In this document: positions 25,191-36,529 of the stretch, piece by piece
How the letters are laid out: each line of letters opens with the position of its first letter
Position numbering within the stretch: the stretch's first letter is position 1
NCBI GenBank assembly: GCA_030549495.1
Contig: JAUIRK010000059.1
Coordinates: 310,001 to 374,000, forward strand
DNA length: 64,000 nt
Source of the DNA: Nectonema munidae
Lineage: Eukaryota > Nematomorpha > Nectonematoida > Nectonematidae
Direction: 5' to 3'
Program-made: the position numbers and the translations under genes
Notes under the pieces: model-generated
Database searches by the model: none
What the model was told of the DNA's origin: nothing
What the model saw: the letters and a program-made list of their open reading frames with translations, nothing else

Positions 25191-25810
25191 ATATTATAAT
25201 TTACAGTATGTAATTTTGCTATTCATTCCATGATGATGCTTTCTTGGTAGCTCTTTTTTCATTAGAAATTTATATTCTTCAATGTGTGTTCGAAAAATTT
25301 TTTATAATGATAACATTACTTTTTTCCTCTCTCAAAGCATTCTGATTAAAGAATCTTCTTGATGATCTTAGACTTTTTTTATCAGTATCGTGTATTTTAT
25401 TATCAGGCCTAAATATTTGAACATTTATCTATTTGTTATAAAAACATATATTTCATGTAAAATTTGAATCAATATTTTTGGAAACAAATTTTAAAACTAA
25501 ACGCAAATTTGATTCATACTTATAGGTATTTTCAAATTCAAACTGCAAAAATTGAGTCCATAAATAAAACTGGCATGGTTGATCTGGTATAAAAACATAT
25601 ATTTAATTGTAAAATTTGAATGAATGTCTTTGGAGACAATTTTTAGAAGTAAACCGCATATTTGATTAACACTTATAGGTATTTCCAGATCCTAAACGTA
25701 AAAAATTAATCCAGAAATGAAACCAGCATGGCTGATTTAGTATAACATATATTTCATTGTAAAATTTGAATGAATGTTTTTGGAGATAATTTTTAGAAAT
25801 AAACCGCATG
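25191..25810 (-). repeat. Reversed unique segment and satellite A units
   Basis: 25196-25440 is the reverse complement of 43440-43665 in the TTAA-target element (CAGGCCTGATAATAAAATAC, then CTTTGAGAGAGGAAAAAAGT). 25440-25810 holds about two and a half satellite A units in reverse (AAAACATATATTTCA every 150 bp). Order and orientation match the element at 41251-45233 read backwards, so this is a second, older copy broken by a LINE and a transposase remnant. Confidence 0.75.
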
Positions 25811-26580
25811 AATTTTTAGAAAAAATGATACATGATAGAGATAATGCTTCTTACAGTGGGGTAGATACAAAAAGTGCTTTACTAAAAGAAAAAATAAAAA
25901 ACAAAAAATTTCAGATATTAAAAAAGAGTTTAACCTTGAAAAAGAATATCAAGAAAGCGAAGATAACATAGTGTTGGAAGAGAACACTGAAGTTTTAACC
26001 AAAAGATCGCATAAAAGGTGTAAAAAAAGTGGAACAAATATTTTTGTACCTCATGATATCTTAAAAAAAGAAAATTTAGTTTCTACCTTCATTAGAAACA
26101 ATGTCTCATCAAAAGCTTCTGCTACAATTCTTCAGTCATTTATTGAAGCGTGTGAAGGTGATACAAACAAAATAAATTTACATCCTTCTCAAGCTAACTA
26201 ATTTCTAACATTTGTGTGATCAACGACAACGCAGAAAGAGGAATAAAACTAGCTTCTGACTTCATTTCTCTAACACGTGATAAAAAAAGATATCAGGAAA
26301 TACTACAAGTTGTGAAAAATGATAGAAAAAAATTAAAAAATCAAAGAAAAAAATAAGTTTATTATTTTGTGTAAAATATTTCATTTTCAATAATAAATAT
26401 GTTAAATATAGCTTCTCAATTTAATAAAAAAAATTTTTTTAACTTTGGGATACCTAAAAAAATTTCAATGTCAACCAAACTTCAAATCTAACACTTTTTC
26501 ATGATTTTCCACTCATAAAAAAAAGTAAGACGTTATTAAGTAACTTTTTCATTTTTATGAGGCAAGGGAAACACCCTAAT
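25811..26580 (+). pseudogene. Remnant of a DDE transposase of the same family as 54646-56882
   Basis: An N-terminal part (25811-26201; NLVSTFIRNNVSSKASATI and LQSFIEACEGDTNKINL) is followed almost at once by a C-terminal part at 26201-26355. The latter reads VINDNAERGIKLASDFI and YQEILQVVKNDRK. The GC-rich transposase at 54646-56882 ends with VVNDAAERGVALAEAYN and KQFIFRLVHEHR at the same place. The whole catalytic middle is deleted. The right end AACACCCTAA at 26571-26580 corresponds to the TTAGGGTG-type terminus of the GC-rich element; the left end is lost. Composition has drifted to the local AT level, so it is an old relic. Confidence 0.7.
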
Positions 26581-26690
26581 GTGCGCCCCTGCCTATAAGT
26601 GTTAATCAAAGTTGTGGTTTACTTATAAAAATTGTCTCCAAAAACATTCATTCAAATTTTACAATGAAATATATGTTTTTATGCCAAATC
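26581..26690 (+). repeat. MITE end GTGCGCCCCTG and one forward satellite A unit
   Basis: The hAT-MITE terminus GTGCGCCCCTG (26581-26591) is followed directly by about 100 bp of satellite A in plus orientation, up to AAATATATGTTTTTA. Satellite A therefore points in opposite directions on the two sides of the remnant at 25811-26580. Confidence 0.65.
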
Positions 26691-26945
26691 GAGCATTTCT
26701 TTATGCCTTCACTACGTGTCCTTGTGAATTTTAGAACAGCATACGCAGGCGATTCCGTCACAGATGAGTTCACCTTAGATTGGGATAGTCATTTGTGCTC
26801 AAAGCACAGTCTAATCATTGCAAGACTCCAACTCCACACTACTCAAAGAAGAGATTCATTTGACATAGACTATCGCATAGACACGGAGTCGTATGCTGCA
26901 TTCGTCCTTCTTACAATCAAGTATGTCAACTCCATAACCTTATCT
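26691..26945 (+). pseudogene. Possible LINE endonuclease C-terminal fragment
   Basis: An open frame contains CSKHSLIIARLQLHTTQRR and SFDIDYRIDTESYAAFVL, reminiscent of the SDH-LLVA-x-L end of APE endonucleases in RTE- or CR1-like LINEs. The usual SDH is KHS here. Further short matches (EVLGIVGSEKI) may continue to about 27190. The assignment is tentative. Confidence 0.3.
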
Positions 26946-27753
26946 TGACACAGCTTCACCTAAAACTTTTGATTTTGTAATTTTAGAAAAATTTTAGACA
27001 CGCACGCGCTTATAGATGAAAATCGCATAATTTTACTTGGAAAGGTTTAATAAGCTGAACTTTCTGGAAGAACCATTTAAACCAAATACTATTTTTCCTA
27101 GAACTCGCATGCTTCTCTTGTTAGCGAAGTTCTTGGCATCGTAGGAAGTGAAAAAATATTGAAATGTGGCATCCTGATCAATATAGATTATTCGCACAAT
27201 ACAAAGCCTAATGGTAATTTCACAAACCTCATTAAATATCCACCTTGTTCAATGTTGCGTTTGACATTTTTCAAGTTTCACTAAAATTTGAAGTTAAGAA
27301 AAGTGATGTCAGAGTTAGAAAATTTTATTGCAATAAGATTCTTTGTTAGGATTCAAACAAAACTTTTTTAATTTTCCACAGTATGTGCTTATTTTACATG
27401 CCATTTCTTATATGCGCATAATAATTTATAATTTTAAAGTTTGTATAATACTTTGGGGAATTAAAATTTCAACTATTCCAATATTGAAAATGTAAAAGTG
27501 TTTTAATGTTTCACTTGACTTTATTCTTTGTAGTCGATTTGACATTTATGCTTGTAAAACAGAATCATAAAATATTAACCTCCCTAAATGTTTCGCCTCA
27601 TAAGCAATTAAACGGCATACCTACATTAATATGATTGCAAATATGTAGAAAAAATTCAAGATTTTGTTTTAAAAATTTGAATATCACTTTGATAAAATGA
27701 TCAGAAAATGAAACTTTCATACAATTATATGATTTGAATTAATTATTTTTAAG

Positions 27754-28007
27754 AAAGGAGTGAATTTGCTACGACAGAATCTCTCAAAAACTCCTTCTAT
27801 ACACACTCTATAAAAGGTCTTCAAAAGATGCACAACATGAAAAAACATAAGACCCTTTTCATCTTTGGAGATTCTCTCCACGGTAGTATCTACCTTTATC
27901 ACCATTTTGTTCCATACTCTTCTTTATTTTCTTTTTTAGGCCCATCTCATAAATCTAATGAGATAATTAATCGATTAATCCAAGAAAATGTTCAATTTGA
28001 TCTCATG
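27754..28007 (+). CDS. Two possible host exons joined by a 57-bp intron
   Basis: An open frame through 27828-27882 (MHNMKKHKTLFIFGDSLH) ends at a consensus donor CACG|GTAGTA. A 57-bp interval ends TTCTTTTTTAG at 27939. The frame is kept in 27940-28007 (GPSHKSNEIINRLIQENVQ then FDLM), which ends at ATG|GTAAAT, a second donor. The frame is also open upstream to an acceptor-like TTTTTAAG at 27753. The inferred intron length equals that of the hAT introns in this window. I do not recognise the protein. A TATAAAAG at 27810-27817 is too close to the ATG to be its promoter. The region is the least repetitive part of the window, which favours a host gene, but the evidence is only open frame and splice signals. 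Confidence 0.25.
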
Positions 28008-28689
28008 GTAAATCTAAAAATTTAATATTTCTCACATTCATACCCAATTTTTTATAACTGTATTTCAATTATGGCAATTCTGGAATTCTATAAAAGTTAA
28101 CTTAGGCCTTTAACGAATTTAGGTGAAGTAGTCTAGATATTGCTTGTTATATAGCAACAAAGATTATGTAACACACGCCGTTATTGTAATACTGATGATG
28201 GAAGATACAATGTATACTATACACAGGACATATTTTGCTTATTGGAGGCTGGATCGTCATCCTAAAGTGAAATTAGGAACTTTTGGTTTCGTATGTGCAT
28301 AATTTGAAAAAAATTAATTATTAAAGACTAGGTTTATCTTTCTATTTTAAAAGTAAGGGGAGCCAACGATATATTTAAAAAGAATAAATATTTTTTGATT
28401 TGAACATTTTTCGATTCTTTGATATTATTTGACAAATATCGTGCAAATTGCAAAATATAGGTAATAACTTTTGTAACATCGTATGAGGTAGCAAAATATG
28501 AACAGAAAGTTTCATATTTTTTGATTTTTTAAAGAATATTTTTCGATTCTTTGATTACAGAATTTTATTTTGATTATTTGATAAAATATATTATTTAATA
28601 TCGTGAAAAAATTGCAAAAATATAGGTAATAACTTATCTAAGATCCTCTCCCCGAATGAGGTATATCAAATCTTACATCTAGCCAAATA

Positions 28690-29050
28690 TGAACTGGTAG
28701 GTTGGAGATGAATCATCGCGGTATACAGGTTGGAGATGAATCATCGCAGTATACAGGTTGGAGATGAACCATTGTAGTATACAGGTATATAGGTAATAAC
28801 CTATGTAGCATCGTCTCCCCGAATGAGGTATATCAAATCTTACATCTAGCAAAATGTGAACAGAAAGTTTAACAGTGTCTCCCTAGTCATTTGTACATGG
28901 AATAGAAACCATCGTAGTATACAGGTTGGAGATGAATCATCGTAGTATACAGGTTGGAGATGAAACATCGTAGAATACAGGTTGGAGATGAATCATCGTA
29001 GTATACAGGTTTGAGATGAATCATCGTAATATACAGGTTGGAGATAACAC
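28690..29050. repeat. 28-bp minisatellite within Rep-A
   Basis: Units of GGTTGGAGATGAATCATCGT plus AGTATACA repeat about eight times in two blocks separated by a 130-bp spacer. The same array, shorter, occurs in the Rep-A copy at 53790-54035. Confidence 0.85.
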
Positions 29051-29934
29051 TCAAGTTGTCTACCCGCGTTCAACCGTACAGGTTATAAGAATATATCATT
29101 ACATAATAGAGAAGAGTTTCCTAAACTCTTTATACTGAAAAAATATTTCTTCAAATATATTACTGAGCTAAAGGGTTGATGCAATCAGAATTAGAAACAA
29201 TATAATTTGACTTCATAAAATCTTGCAGTTATGGTACGATTGAGAGCTTACAATGCAAGTATAATCTCGAGTAATAATTGTGGTGTGTTCATTGTAAAAA
29301 AAATTAAAAAGTAAATTTTTCCCATTTTTTTACAGAAGAGTTTCCAAAAACTTCATACAGAAATAATATTTTTTCAATGTGTGTGTATGCGCACGTGTGT
29401 TAGATTAGAAAATTATAATTATTTTATAAAAATATAGAAATAAATTTGGGGCATTGTAAGGGAGTATTTTATAAAGAAAAAAAATAATATAAATTCATTA
29501 GGTTACTTATTGAGAAAAATTGATTAAAATACATATTCTGATCTATTTATCTTATCTTTAGAAATTTATAAGCAGTAAACAATAATATAAATAATATTTA
29601 TCCAAAACATATATTTTTTCGAGGAATCAAAGTGTAAATCAAACCCGCACTTAAATTTTGGAGAACTAATTCAAAAGTTATAAGTAAAAAACGAAGATTT
29701 TCTAAAAAAAACCTTCTAAACTAAAAAAATTTTCTAAAAATCTAAAAATAAATTTTGGTTCTGATATTATAATTGTCTTGGAAATTGTTACAAATTAAAG
29801 GTGAACATTTGTCAATTGTCAAAATGTAATAATATAAAAATATACAAATTAATTTAAGGTATTGTAAGAAAGTAGTTTATAATGAAAAAAAGAATATAAA
29901 TTCATGAGGTTACTTATTGAGAAAAATTTAACTT

Positions 29935-31335
29935 TCTTCGCATAATTATGCGCTAAAATCAATAATACGCGTGTTAGAATCAATAATATGATTTATTCTT
30001 CGCACACTGTCGGTATAAATATAACGAATGCCCTTCGTTAAAAATCAGAAAGGTTGTATCTAAACTAAATAAAAATTGTTTCGAAATAAAAGTTGACTAT
30101 GATTATCCAACAAAACTTGTACATTCGATCGAAATTTTTCACTTCAAAAATAATTTAAAATTTATTAGAAAAACATTATACTGACTTATACTACTGACCC
30201 TTAAAAAGTAAAAAATATATATTAATTTTCGACAGTTTTCTTTAACTAAGACATTTTAAAATGTAAAAAACCATATTCTACCTTTGTGAATATAAAATAT
30301 TGAAAAAATAGTATATAAACTCATCACGTTAATTATTGGTATTTTTTGAAACTAGATAAAAGTTGACTGACTTCACATAAGAAGTGGAATGTTATTATTT
30401 TTCGCACACTGTCGGTATAAATATAACGAATGCTCTTCGTTAAAAATCAGAAAAGTGGTATCTAAACTAAATAAAAATTGTTTCGAAATAAAAGTTGACT
30501 ACGATTATCCAATAAAACTTGTACATTCGATCGACATTTTTCACTTCAAAAATAATTTTAAATTTATTAGAAAAACATTATACTGACCTATACTACTGAT
30601 CCATAAAAAAAATGAAGGTTAATTTATAAAAAAATGGAAAAACTAAGACTATTTTATAAAAATCTACAAATAAATTTAGATTATGATAGTAGAGTGATTT
30701 TATAATTGTGCTGGAAATTTTTACAGATTATAGGTGAAAATTTGTCCAAATGAAACGAACTTTAGTTTAAAATGCATCCCTCATCTGCTAGAAGCCTATG
30801 GAATATAAAACAAGTAAAATGGTATTTCTCAAGTATTTATGATATAAGTAATGTATTCTGAAAGCCCATAAGAAATGCTTTAATTTGGTATATCGCATGA
30901 TGCATTTTGTTGATAAATGTGAAAGTTATAAGCGTTTTAAAATTTGACTAAAATTTAAGCTAGGAACACTACAAATAAACTAAGCTTACACTAGCCCGAT
31001 AAAATAAACCACACACGAGTGCTAAAGATGCGGTGAAGCGTATGCGAGATAAGAATTCACTGCGCTCACAAACGCGTAATGCAACATGTGTTAATCTTTC
31101 TTCGCATAGTTATGCGCTAAAATCAATAACAAACGTATTAGAATCAATAATCTGATTTATTCTTCCCACACTGTCGGTATAAATATAACGAATGCCCTTC
31201 GTTAAAAATTAAAAAGGTTGTATCTAAACTAAATAAAAGTTGACTTCGATTATCCAACAAAACTCGTACATTCGATCAACATTTTTCACTTCAAAAATAA
31301 TTTAAAATTTATTAGAAAAACATTATACTGACCCA
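29935..31335. repeat. Three internal modules of Rep-A (about 200-250 bp each)
   Basis: Copies at about 29945-30185, 30395-30595 and 31090-31330 share GCACACTGTCGGTATAAATA, AACGAATGCCCTTCGTTAAA, AAATTGTTTCGAAATAAAAG and TTATTAGAAAAACATTATAC. A partial fourth lies at 31595-31670. Spacers between them are also related (ATGACATTTTAAAATGTAAA and following). Solo modules exist at 35960-36110 and 57515-57660. Confidence 0.8.
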
Positions 31336-31904
31336 TAAAAAGTAAAAAATATATATTTATTTTCGACAGTTTTTTTTAACTATGACATTTTAAAATGTAA
31401 AAAACCATGTTACCTTTATGAATATAAAATATTCAAAAAATAATATATAAACTCATCACGTTAATTATTGGTATTTTTTGAAACTAGATAAAAGTTGACT
31501 GACCTCACATAAAAGCGGATTTTAGAAAAATAAAAATATATTTATTTGTAAAACCTAGCCTATTTACCCACAAAGAGTATAGCTTCAAATCTTGTACATT
31601 CGATCGACATTTTTCATTTCAAAAATAACTTTAAATTTATTAGAAAAACATTATACTGACCTATACTACTGACCCATAAAAAGTAAAAAATATATATTTA
31701 TTTTCGACAGTTTTTTTTATCTATGACATTTTAAAATGTAAAAATCCATATTTTACCTTTTGAAATATAAAATATTGAAAAAATAGTATATAAATTCATG
31801 ACGCTAATTATTATTGGTATTTTTTGAAACTAGATAAAGGTTGACTGACCTCACATAAAAGCATATTTTGGAAAAATGAAAATATATTTTGATGAGTTTG
31901 TATT

Positions 31905-32260
31905 TGTGTGTGTGTGTGTGTTTCTCTTGAACATTCTGATTGGTTGAAATTATTTATATGTTTTGTGTGTTTGTCGCTGAAAGCATTCTGGTGGTTAAAA
32001 TTTTTATGTTTTCCACCACACCATATATCACCATTAGCAACTCATTAGACCATATAAAAATACACACTACCAATGATCCTATGTTTCGAGAAACAAATGC
32101 TCTATATTTTTCTCCTCCGCTTTCTCTGCTAAAACTCAATCATTCACTCAAGCTCTCATTCAAGCTCTCTTCTTTCACTCAAGCCCTCTTCTCTTGTTCC
32201 TATCTCATTCAGCTCTCTTCTCTCTAGTGACGTAGCTAGGCTGCGCATGAGGGGCCGTGC
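31905..32260. repeat. (GT)n tract, inverted copy of the GA array and a hAT-like terminus
   Basis: A short GT run (31905-31920) is followed by sequence that ends with the reverse complement of 10605-10830 (32105-32230: CTTTCTCTGCTAAAACTCAA, CTCTCTTCTTTCACTCAAGC). Directly after it stands TAGTGACGTAGCTAGG (32227-32242), a hAT-style terminal motif followed by GAGGGGCCGTGCC. No partner end was found. Confidence 0.55.
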
Positions 32261-32919
32261 CACTCTCCTATGTACCTCATGGTGCCCCCATGCATCTTAT
32301 GCGATATCAGTTTTCGATAATTTCTCCAATGAAAGGATCAAGAAAGTATAAATAATGTTGCGCAGTTTAAATTGTGCCTCTTCTATCAACTTTTTTTGGC
32401 TAGACCACTGCGTCTGTCTAATTTGCATTTAGAATTTAATTAAAATAAATTTTCAATCGTTACAATTTTATATAAATGAATATTGTTAGACTCGCGCTAA
32501 GAATTTTTTTTCAACAAAAGTCATTATCTTTATCACTACGTTTGTTACATTTTGTAACATTTGAAAACTTTAATTTTTTCAAGTCAAGAAATTTTTTTCA
32601 ATATTTATTTGGGAATGAATATTTTGACTATCTATTCAGTTTAAAAGCAAGAATGCTCTATTTGCTTAATATTTGAGCAGAGATATTTTTTATAATGTTC
32701 GATTGTTAAATTTGCCTATGTTTCGAGCGTAGCGAGAGATCAATTTTTTGGATCCCTTATTATTTAATGCTACCAGTTTTATTTTTAAGTGATTTTATTA
32801 ATTTAGATTTATCCTAACAACTTAAAAGATCGGTCTATGATACATTATCACATGCAACAGAAAGAACAATCCTTCATAATTGACAAGTGTAAGATAAAAT
32901 ACACTTTTTTTAATAACTC

Positions 32920-33441
32920 CTTGATGAACAATACCATTACCCTTTAAAAAGCATTACATTTTTCTTTATTCAAAAGTTCTGCTTGGTGAACAAAACCATT
33001 ACCCTTAAAAAAGCATCACATTTTTCCTTATTTAAAAGTCCTCTTTATTTAAAAGATCAATAACAGAACTTTTAGCATTCATCATACAACTTACTTTCAA
33101 ATATTAAAAGTCCTCCTCAAATTTTTCCGTTTTTAAAGTCCTATGTACAATAATATTACTCTTAAAAAACTTTTAAATTTTTCCGAAAATAAAGTCCTTC
33201 TTAGTGAACAATACCATTACTCTGGAAAAAACATCACATTTTTCCGTATTTAAAAATCCTCCTTAGTGAACAATACCGTTACCCTTAAAAATATTTAAAT
33301 TACCATTACCCTTAAAAAAAGTCTTAAAAAAATTTATAAAAACTTATTAATACCTGAGAAAAATAGGGGACACTTTACGCCCCCCCCCCCTCCCCACTCC
33401 CAAAACCACTTGAGCGTACAAATTTAGGCCGTACTAATAGG
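32920..33441. repeat. 62-64 bp tandem repeat and right end of a TTAA-target element
   Basis: GAACAATACCATTACC recurs at about 32924, 32988, 33206 and 33268, with a degenerate unit near 33145 and CATCACATTTTTCC between. The block ends in a tract (GGGGACACTTTACGCCCCCC) and GTACTAATAGGG, matching the right end of the element at 41251-45233 (GGGGGGCACTTTACGCCCCC, AGCACTAATAGGG). The left end of this copy was not found. Confidence 0.65.
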
Positions 33442-34069
33442 GTAATATGCTACCATGTGTAATATGCTCTTAACTTTTAGGTTATATAAAATGATCAAAG
33501 TTCATTCTTTTTTCAAATATTTATCCCATTCTAACCTTTTTATATTTGAAGGTCTTGTTAAGAGTTAGAAAAGAAAATCCGAGCGAGCCGTTTTTCATAG
33601 CACCGTCAGCGCTCTGTATCCTTCCCTCTAAAGAATGCATGTTACATTCATTTACTATTCTCCTTTCAAGTAGGTGTTTACATGCTAGACATCTTCAACA
33701 ACATGTCATGCATCCATTGAAGAGGTGTCAATAAAAGAGACTCAGAAGCGTCATAATATAACATTTTAACAATAAAGACATGCTTCTTATTTTTTATTGT
33801 TTATTCTCAAAATATTTGTTATAGAGAAGGCCTCTTTTTAATTCAGAGCCATCTTTGCAACATTACCATGTGACTGTCTCGTTGCAATCGAAAATCGTTA
33901 AAGACATAAGGCATGTTTTGCAACTCAATCATCTAAACTATTTTTGAATTAACCTTGGCACTTCGGACTATCTTTTACCTACACCAAGCACGGAACGTGG
34001 GGTTTTACTACACTACTTCTTTTACATATTGTGCGTAATGTTGTCAATTCAAATTACATTCATGATGAT
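33442..34069. other. No gene seen
   Basis: Mixed AT-rich sequence. One 62-codon open frame (33546-33734) shows no recognisable domain and no splice context, so I do not call it a gene. Confidence 0.5.
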
Positions 34070-35625
34070 CAGGGACGTATTTAGCTAAGGGTCTCTAGAA
34101 CTCACAAGGGAATATAGTTTCATTTTTTTCTAAAAAATAAAAACTAGAATCAATGAATGAAACAGTTTCGAAACAAGAACTAGTTTGAGCAGCACATCTG
34201 TTGTAGTCGCTTGTAAAAATTTACCATCCTCCAGTCACACCAGGTATATTATTAAAAAATTCTCAAAACTAATTTAAAACTTTTTTTTGAATAAACACAG
34301 AAATAATCCAGATGACATTTGCAAATATGTAAAGAAACAATGGAATTTAACTGATGAAGAGAAATTTCATATTTTGCAGAAAAACTAGTCAATTCCAGAA
34401 AGCTTTATTTTTCCTAAAACAGAATAGGAAAAGTAAAAGAGAGAGAAAATGCTCAAATTTTGAAATCAATCATTAAATCTGTGTTGTTCTGTGCAAGATA
34501 AAATATTCCCTACGTGGAAGCTATGATTCTTTACAATATTATAATTCAGCTAACAAACTATGGAAATTTTCAGGCGCTACTTGAATTTACGATAGATACT
34601 GGTGACTTAGTTTTGAGAGAACATTTTGAAAATGCTGGAAAAAACGCAACATATAGATCTTCAGTAGTGCAAAATGAACTGATTGAAATCATGGGTAGAA
34701 TTGTTGAAAGAAAGATTATCGATGATATAAAAGAAGTTCCACATTACTACTGCGTATCTGCTGATGAAGTCAGAGACGTGTCCAATAAAGAGCAATTTGC
34801 TTTCGGTTTACAGACAAAATTTGTAATGAATAACACGTTATTGTAATGCTTGATAAGAGTTACTCATTTCATTTTTTAGACCATAAAGAGTCATAATTAA
34901 CGTTGTGACTTTTTTTGGCTTAGCTCTACTGAGAATTAGAAGTCAATGTTATGATGGAGCTGGTATATATTATATTTTGTTTTTAAATTGAAAAACCTAA
35001 GTAACAGACACATAATTTAATTCATGTCTACAAATTTAGGTAATATGAGTGGGAAAGTAAAATGCGTTTGTCCTAGAATTCAACGGCACTATCCCAAAAC
35101 TCTTTACCTTTCTGGTGTGCAGCTGATCAGCTAAATAGGTGTGTAATCCATTCTTGTGAAAACAGTTGTAACAAACATGAAGGCTACCATTGACAGAGTA
35201 CACGCTCTAAGAATACTTTTATTGTATTGCACATGACTATTTAATGTTTACTTATTAAGTTATTCCGATTTTCCATTTTTCTCGAAACGACAAGCTTGAT
35301 TATCTGGATTTATGATTGCTATCACCTCGTTTCAATTTATAGTAATGTTGATTTTCGTGATTTGCAGCTTAGCATAGATTAAGCCTCTTACTGGGGCTTT
35401 GCAAGGAAGAACTATTCCCTGTTGTCAAAGCAATGAAAGAAGTAGACCTTCTTGAAAATGCTTTAGATGATTTACGCAAACATATTGAAATTCGCTATAA
35501 AATATGGTTTAACCAAGCAGTGGAAATTGCCGCTAATTTTGATGTTTTGCCTAGTAAGTCTCGAATATGTGTCAAACAAAAAATCGAAGTAATATTTATT
35601 TATTTATTAAAAAAACCAGTTTAAG
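34070..35625 (+). pseudogene. hAT transposase (DUF4371 type), 5' part with terminus, truncated by Rep-A
   Basis: The hAT-like terminus CAGGGACGTATTTAGCTAAG lies at 34070. The coding part begins near 34190 (SSTSVVVACKNLPSSSHTR). It crosses a 57-bp intron, 34244-34300, GTATAT...ACACAG, in frame into NNPDDICKYVKKQWNLTDEE. The DUF4371 core follows at 34514-34846: NYGNFQALLEF, IDTGDLVLREHFENAGKN, VQNELIEIMGRIVERKI, CVSADEVRDVSNKEQFAF. Then come QCYDGAG, a second short intron and NMSGKVKCVCPRIQRHYPK near 35045. The exon at 35433-35624 gives LENALDDLRKHIEIRYKIWF. Homology stops at 35625, where Rep-A begins, so the C-terminal dimerisation domain is missing. Several frame breaks are present, chiefly near 34380-34500. 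Confidence 0.8.
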
Positions 35626-36345
35626 TAAACAAGTAAAATGGTATTTCTCAAGTATTTATGATATAAGTAATGCATTCTGAAAGCCCATAAAAATGCTGTA
35701 ATTTGGTATATCGCATGATAGATTTTGTTAGGAAATGCGAAAGTTATACGCGTTTAATATTTGACTAAAATTTAAGCTAGGAACCTACAAATAAACTAAG
35801 CGTACACTAGCCCGATAAAATAAACCACACACGCGTGCTAAAGATGTGGTGAAGCGTATGCGAAATAAGAATTCACTGCGCTCACAAACGCGTAATTCAA
35901 CATGTGTTAATTTCTCTTCACATAGTTATGCGCTAAAATCAATAACAAGCGTGATAGAAGTGGAATGTTATTTATTTTTCGCACATTGCAGGCTAATTAA
36001 ACGAATGCCCTTAGTTAAAAATCAGAAAAATGTAGCTAAACTGAATAAAAATTGTTTTGAAATAAAAGTAGGCTACGATTATCCAACAAAATTTGTACAC
36101 AAAGTATATAGCTTTCCAATGATACCATTTTCAATCAAAATTCTTCTTTAAATCTTTACATTATGCTCATCTGAAAAAGTGGACCCTTTTTTTTACTAAA
36201 ATTGAAACTAAATTTTTCGAAGTAAAGTCCAGTTATCAAAAAAATTTAAAAACTTTTGAAAAATAAATTATTTGTAGGAAACGATCAGCTTTCTAATGAT
36301 ATATATATCATGAAAAAGAAATATTAAGTCCTTTTTACTTCAACT
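35626..36345. mobile_element. Rep-A, partial copy
   Basis: Starts with AAACAAGTAAAATGGTATTTC and follows the 30810-31130 and 57185-57500 blocks (GGTATATCGCATGAT, CACTAGCCCGATAAAATAAA, CGCATGC-like module). It then carries one GTCGGTATAA-type module with substitutions and the 3' block seen at 57930-58090 (CAATGATACCATTTTCA, TTTTTCGAAGTAAAGTCCAG). Left blocks and minisatellite are absent. Confidence 0.75.
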
Positions 36346-36529
36346 CGTTCTAAAATGACTCCTAAGCCTTTTTAATTTTTTTTATATTAACTCTTGAAAA
36401 CTTAATTTTCCTTTATAAATACATTACTACTAATCTTTAAACATATTTTTTACTTTTCATTAGCTAATTTTCAATCCATATATAATATTATTTTAATTAA
36501 CTTCACTGATTTACGCCCACTAATATGAC

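Larger units (their letters stand above)
28270..31870. mobile_element. Rep-A, longest copy (unclassified repeat)
   Basis: The left half (28270-29340) matches 53299-54130: AAAGTAAGGGGAGCC, CAACGATATATTT, AATAAATATTTTTTGATT, a 28-bp minisatellite, then CAACCGTACAGGTTAT. The right half (29900-31870) contains reiterated modules beginning with CGCATAGTTATGCGC and GCACACTGTCGGTATAAATA. The blocks at 30740-31130 match 35630-35960 and 57120-57500 (GGTATATCGCATGATGC, CACTAGCCCGATAAAATAAA). No protein similarity was recognised in any frame. The short open frames are lysine-rich and restricted to the modules. Superfamily unknown; repeated modules and absence of coding capacity fit a non-autonomous element. 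Confidence 0.7.

Noticed and set aside
27810-27817. TATA box for the frame starting at 27828
   Set aside because: It lies less than 20 bp from the ATG, and the frame is open further upstream.
28690-29050. CRISPR-like array of 28-bp repeats
   Set aside because: Units are contiguous without unique spacers and the context is eukaryotic; it is a minisatellite.
30389-30586. 65-codon frame repeated in Rep-A modules as a possible small gene family
   Set aside because: Related modules do not keep the frame open consistently and substitutions show no coding pattern.
33546-33734. 62-codon frame as a host gene
   Set aside because: No recognisable domain, no splice sites and ordinary chance length for this composition.
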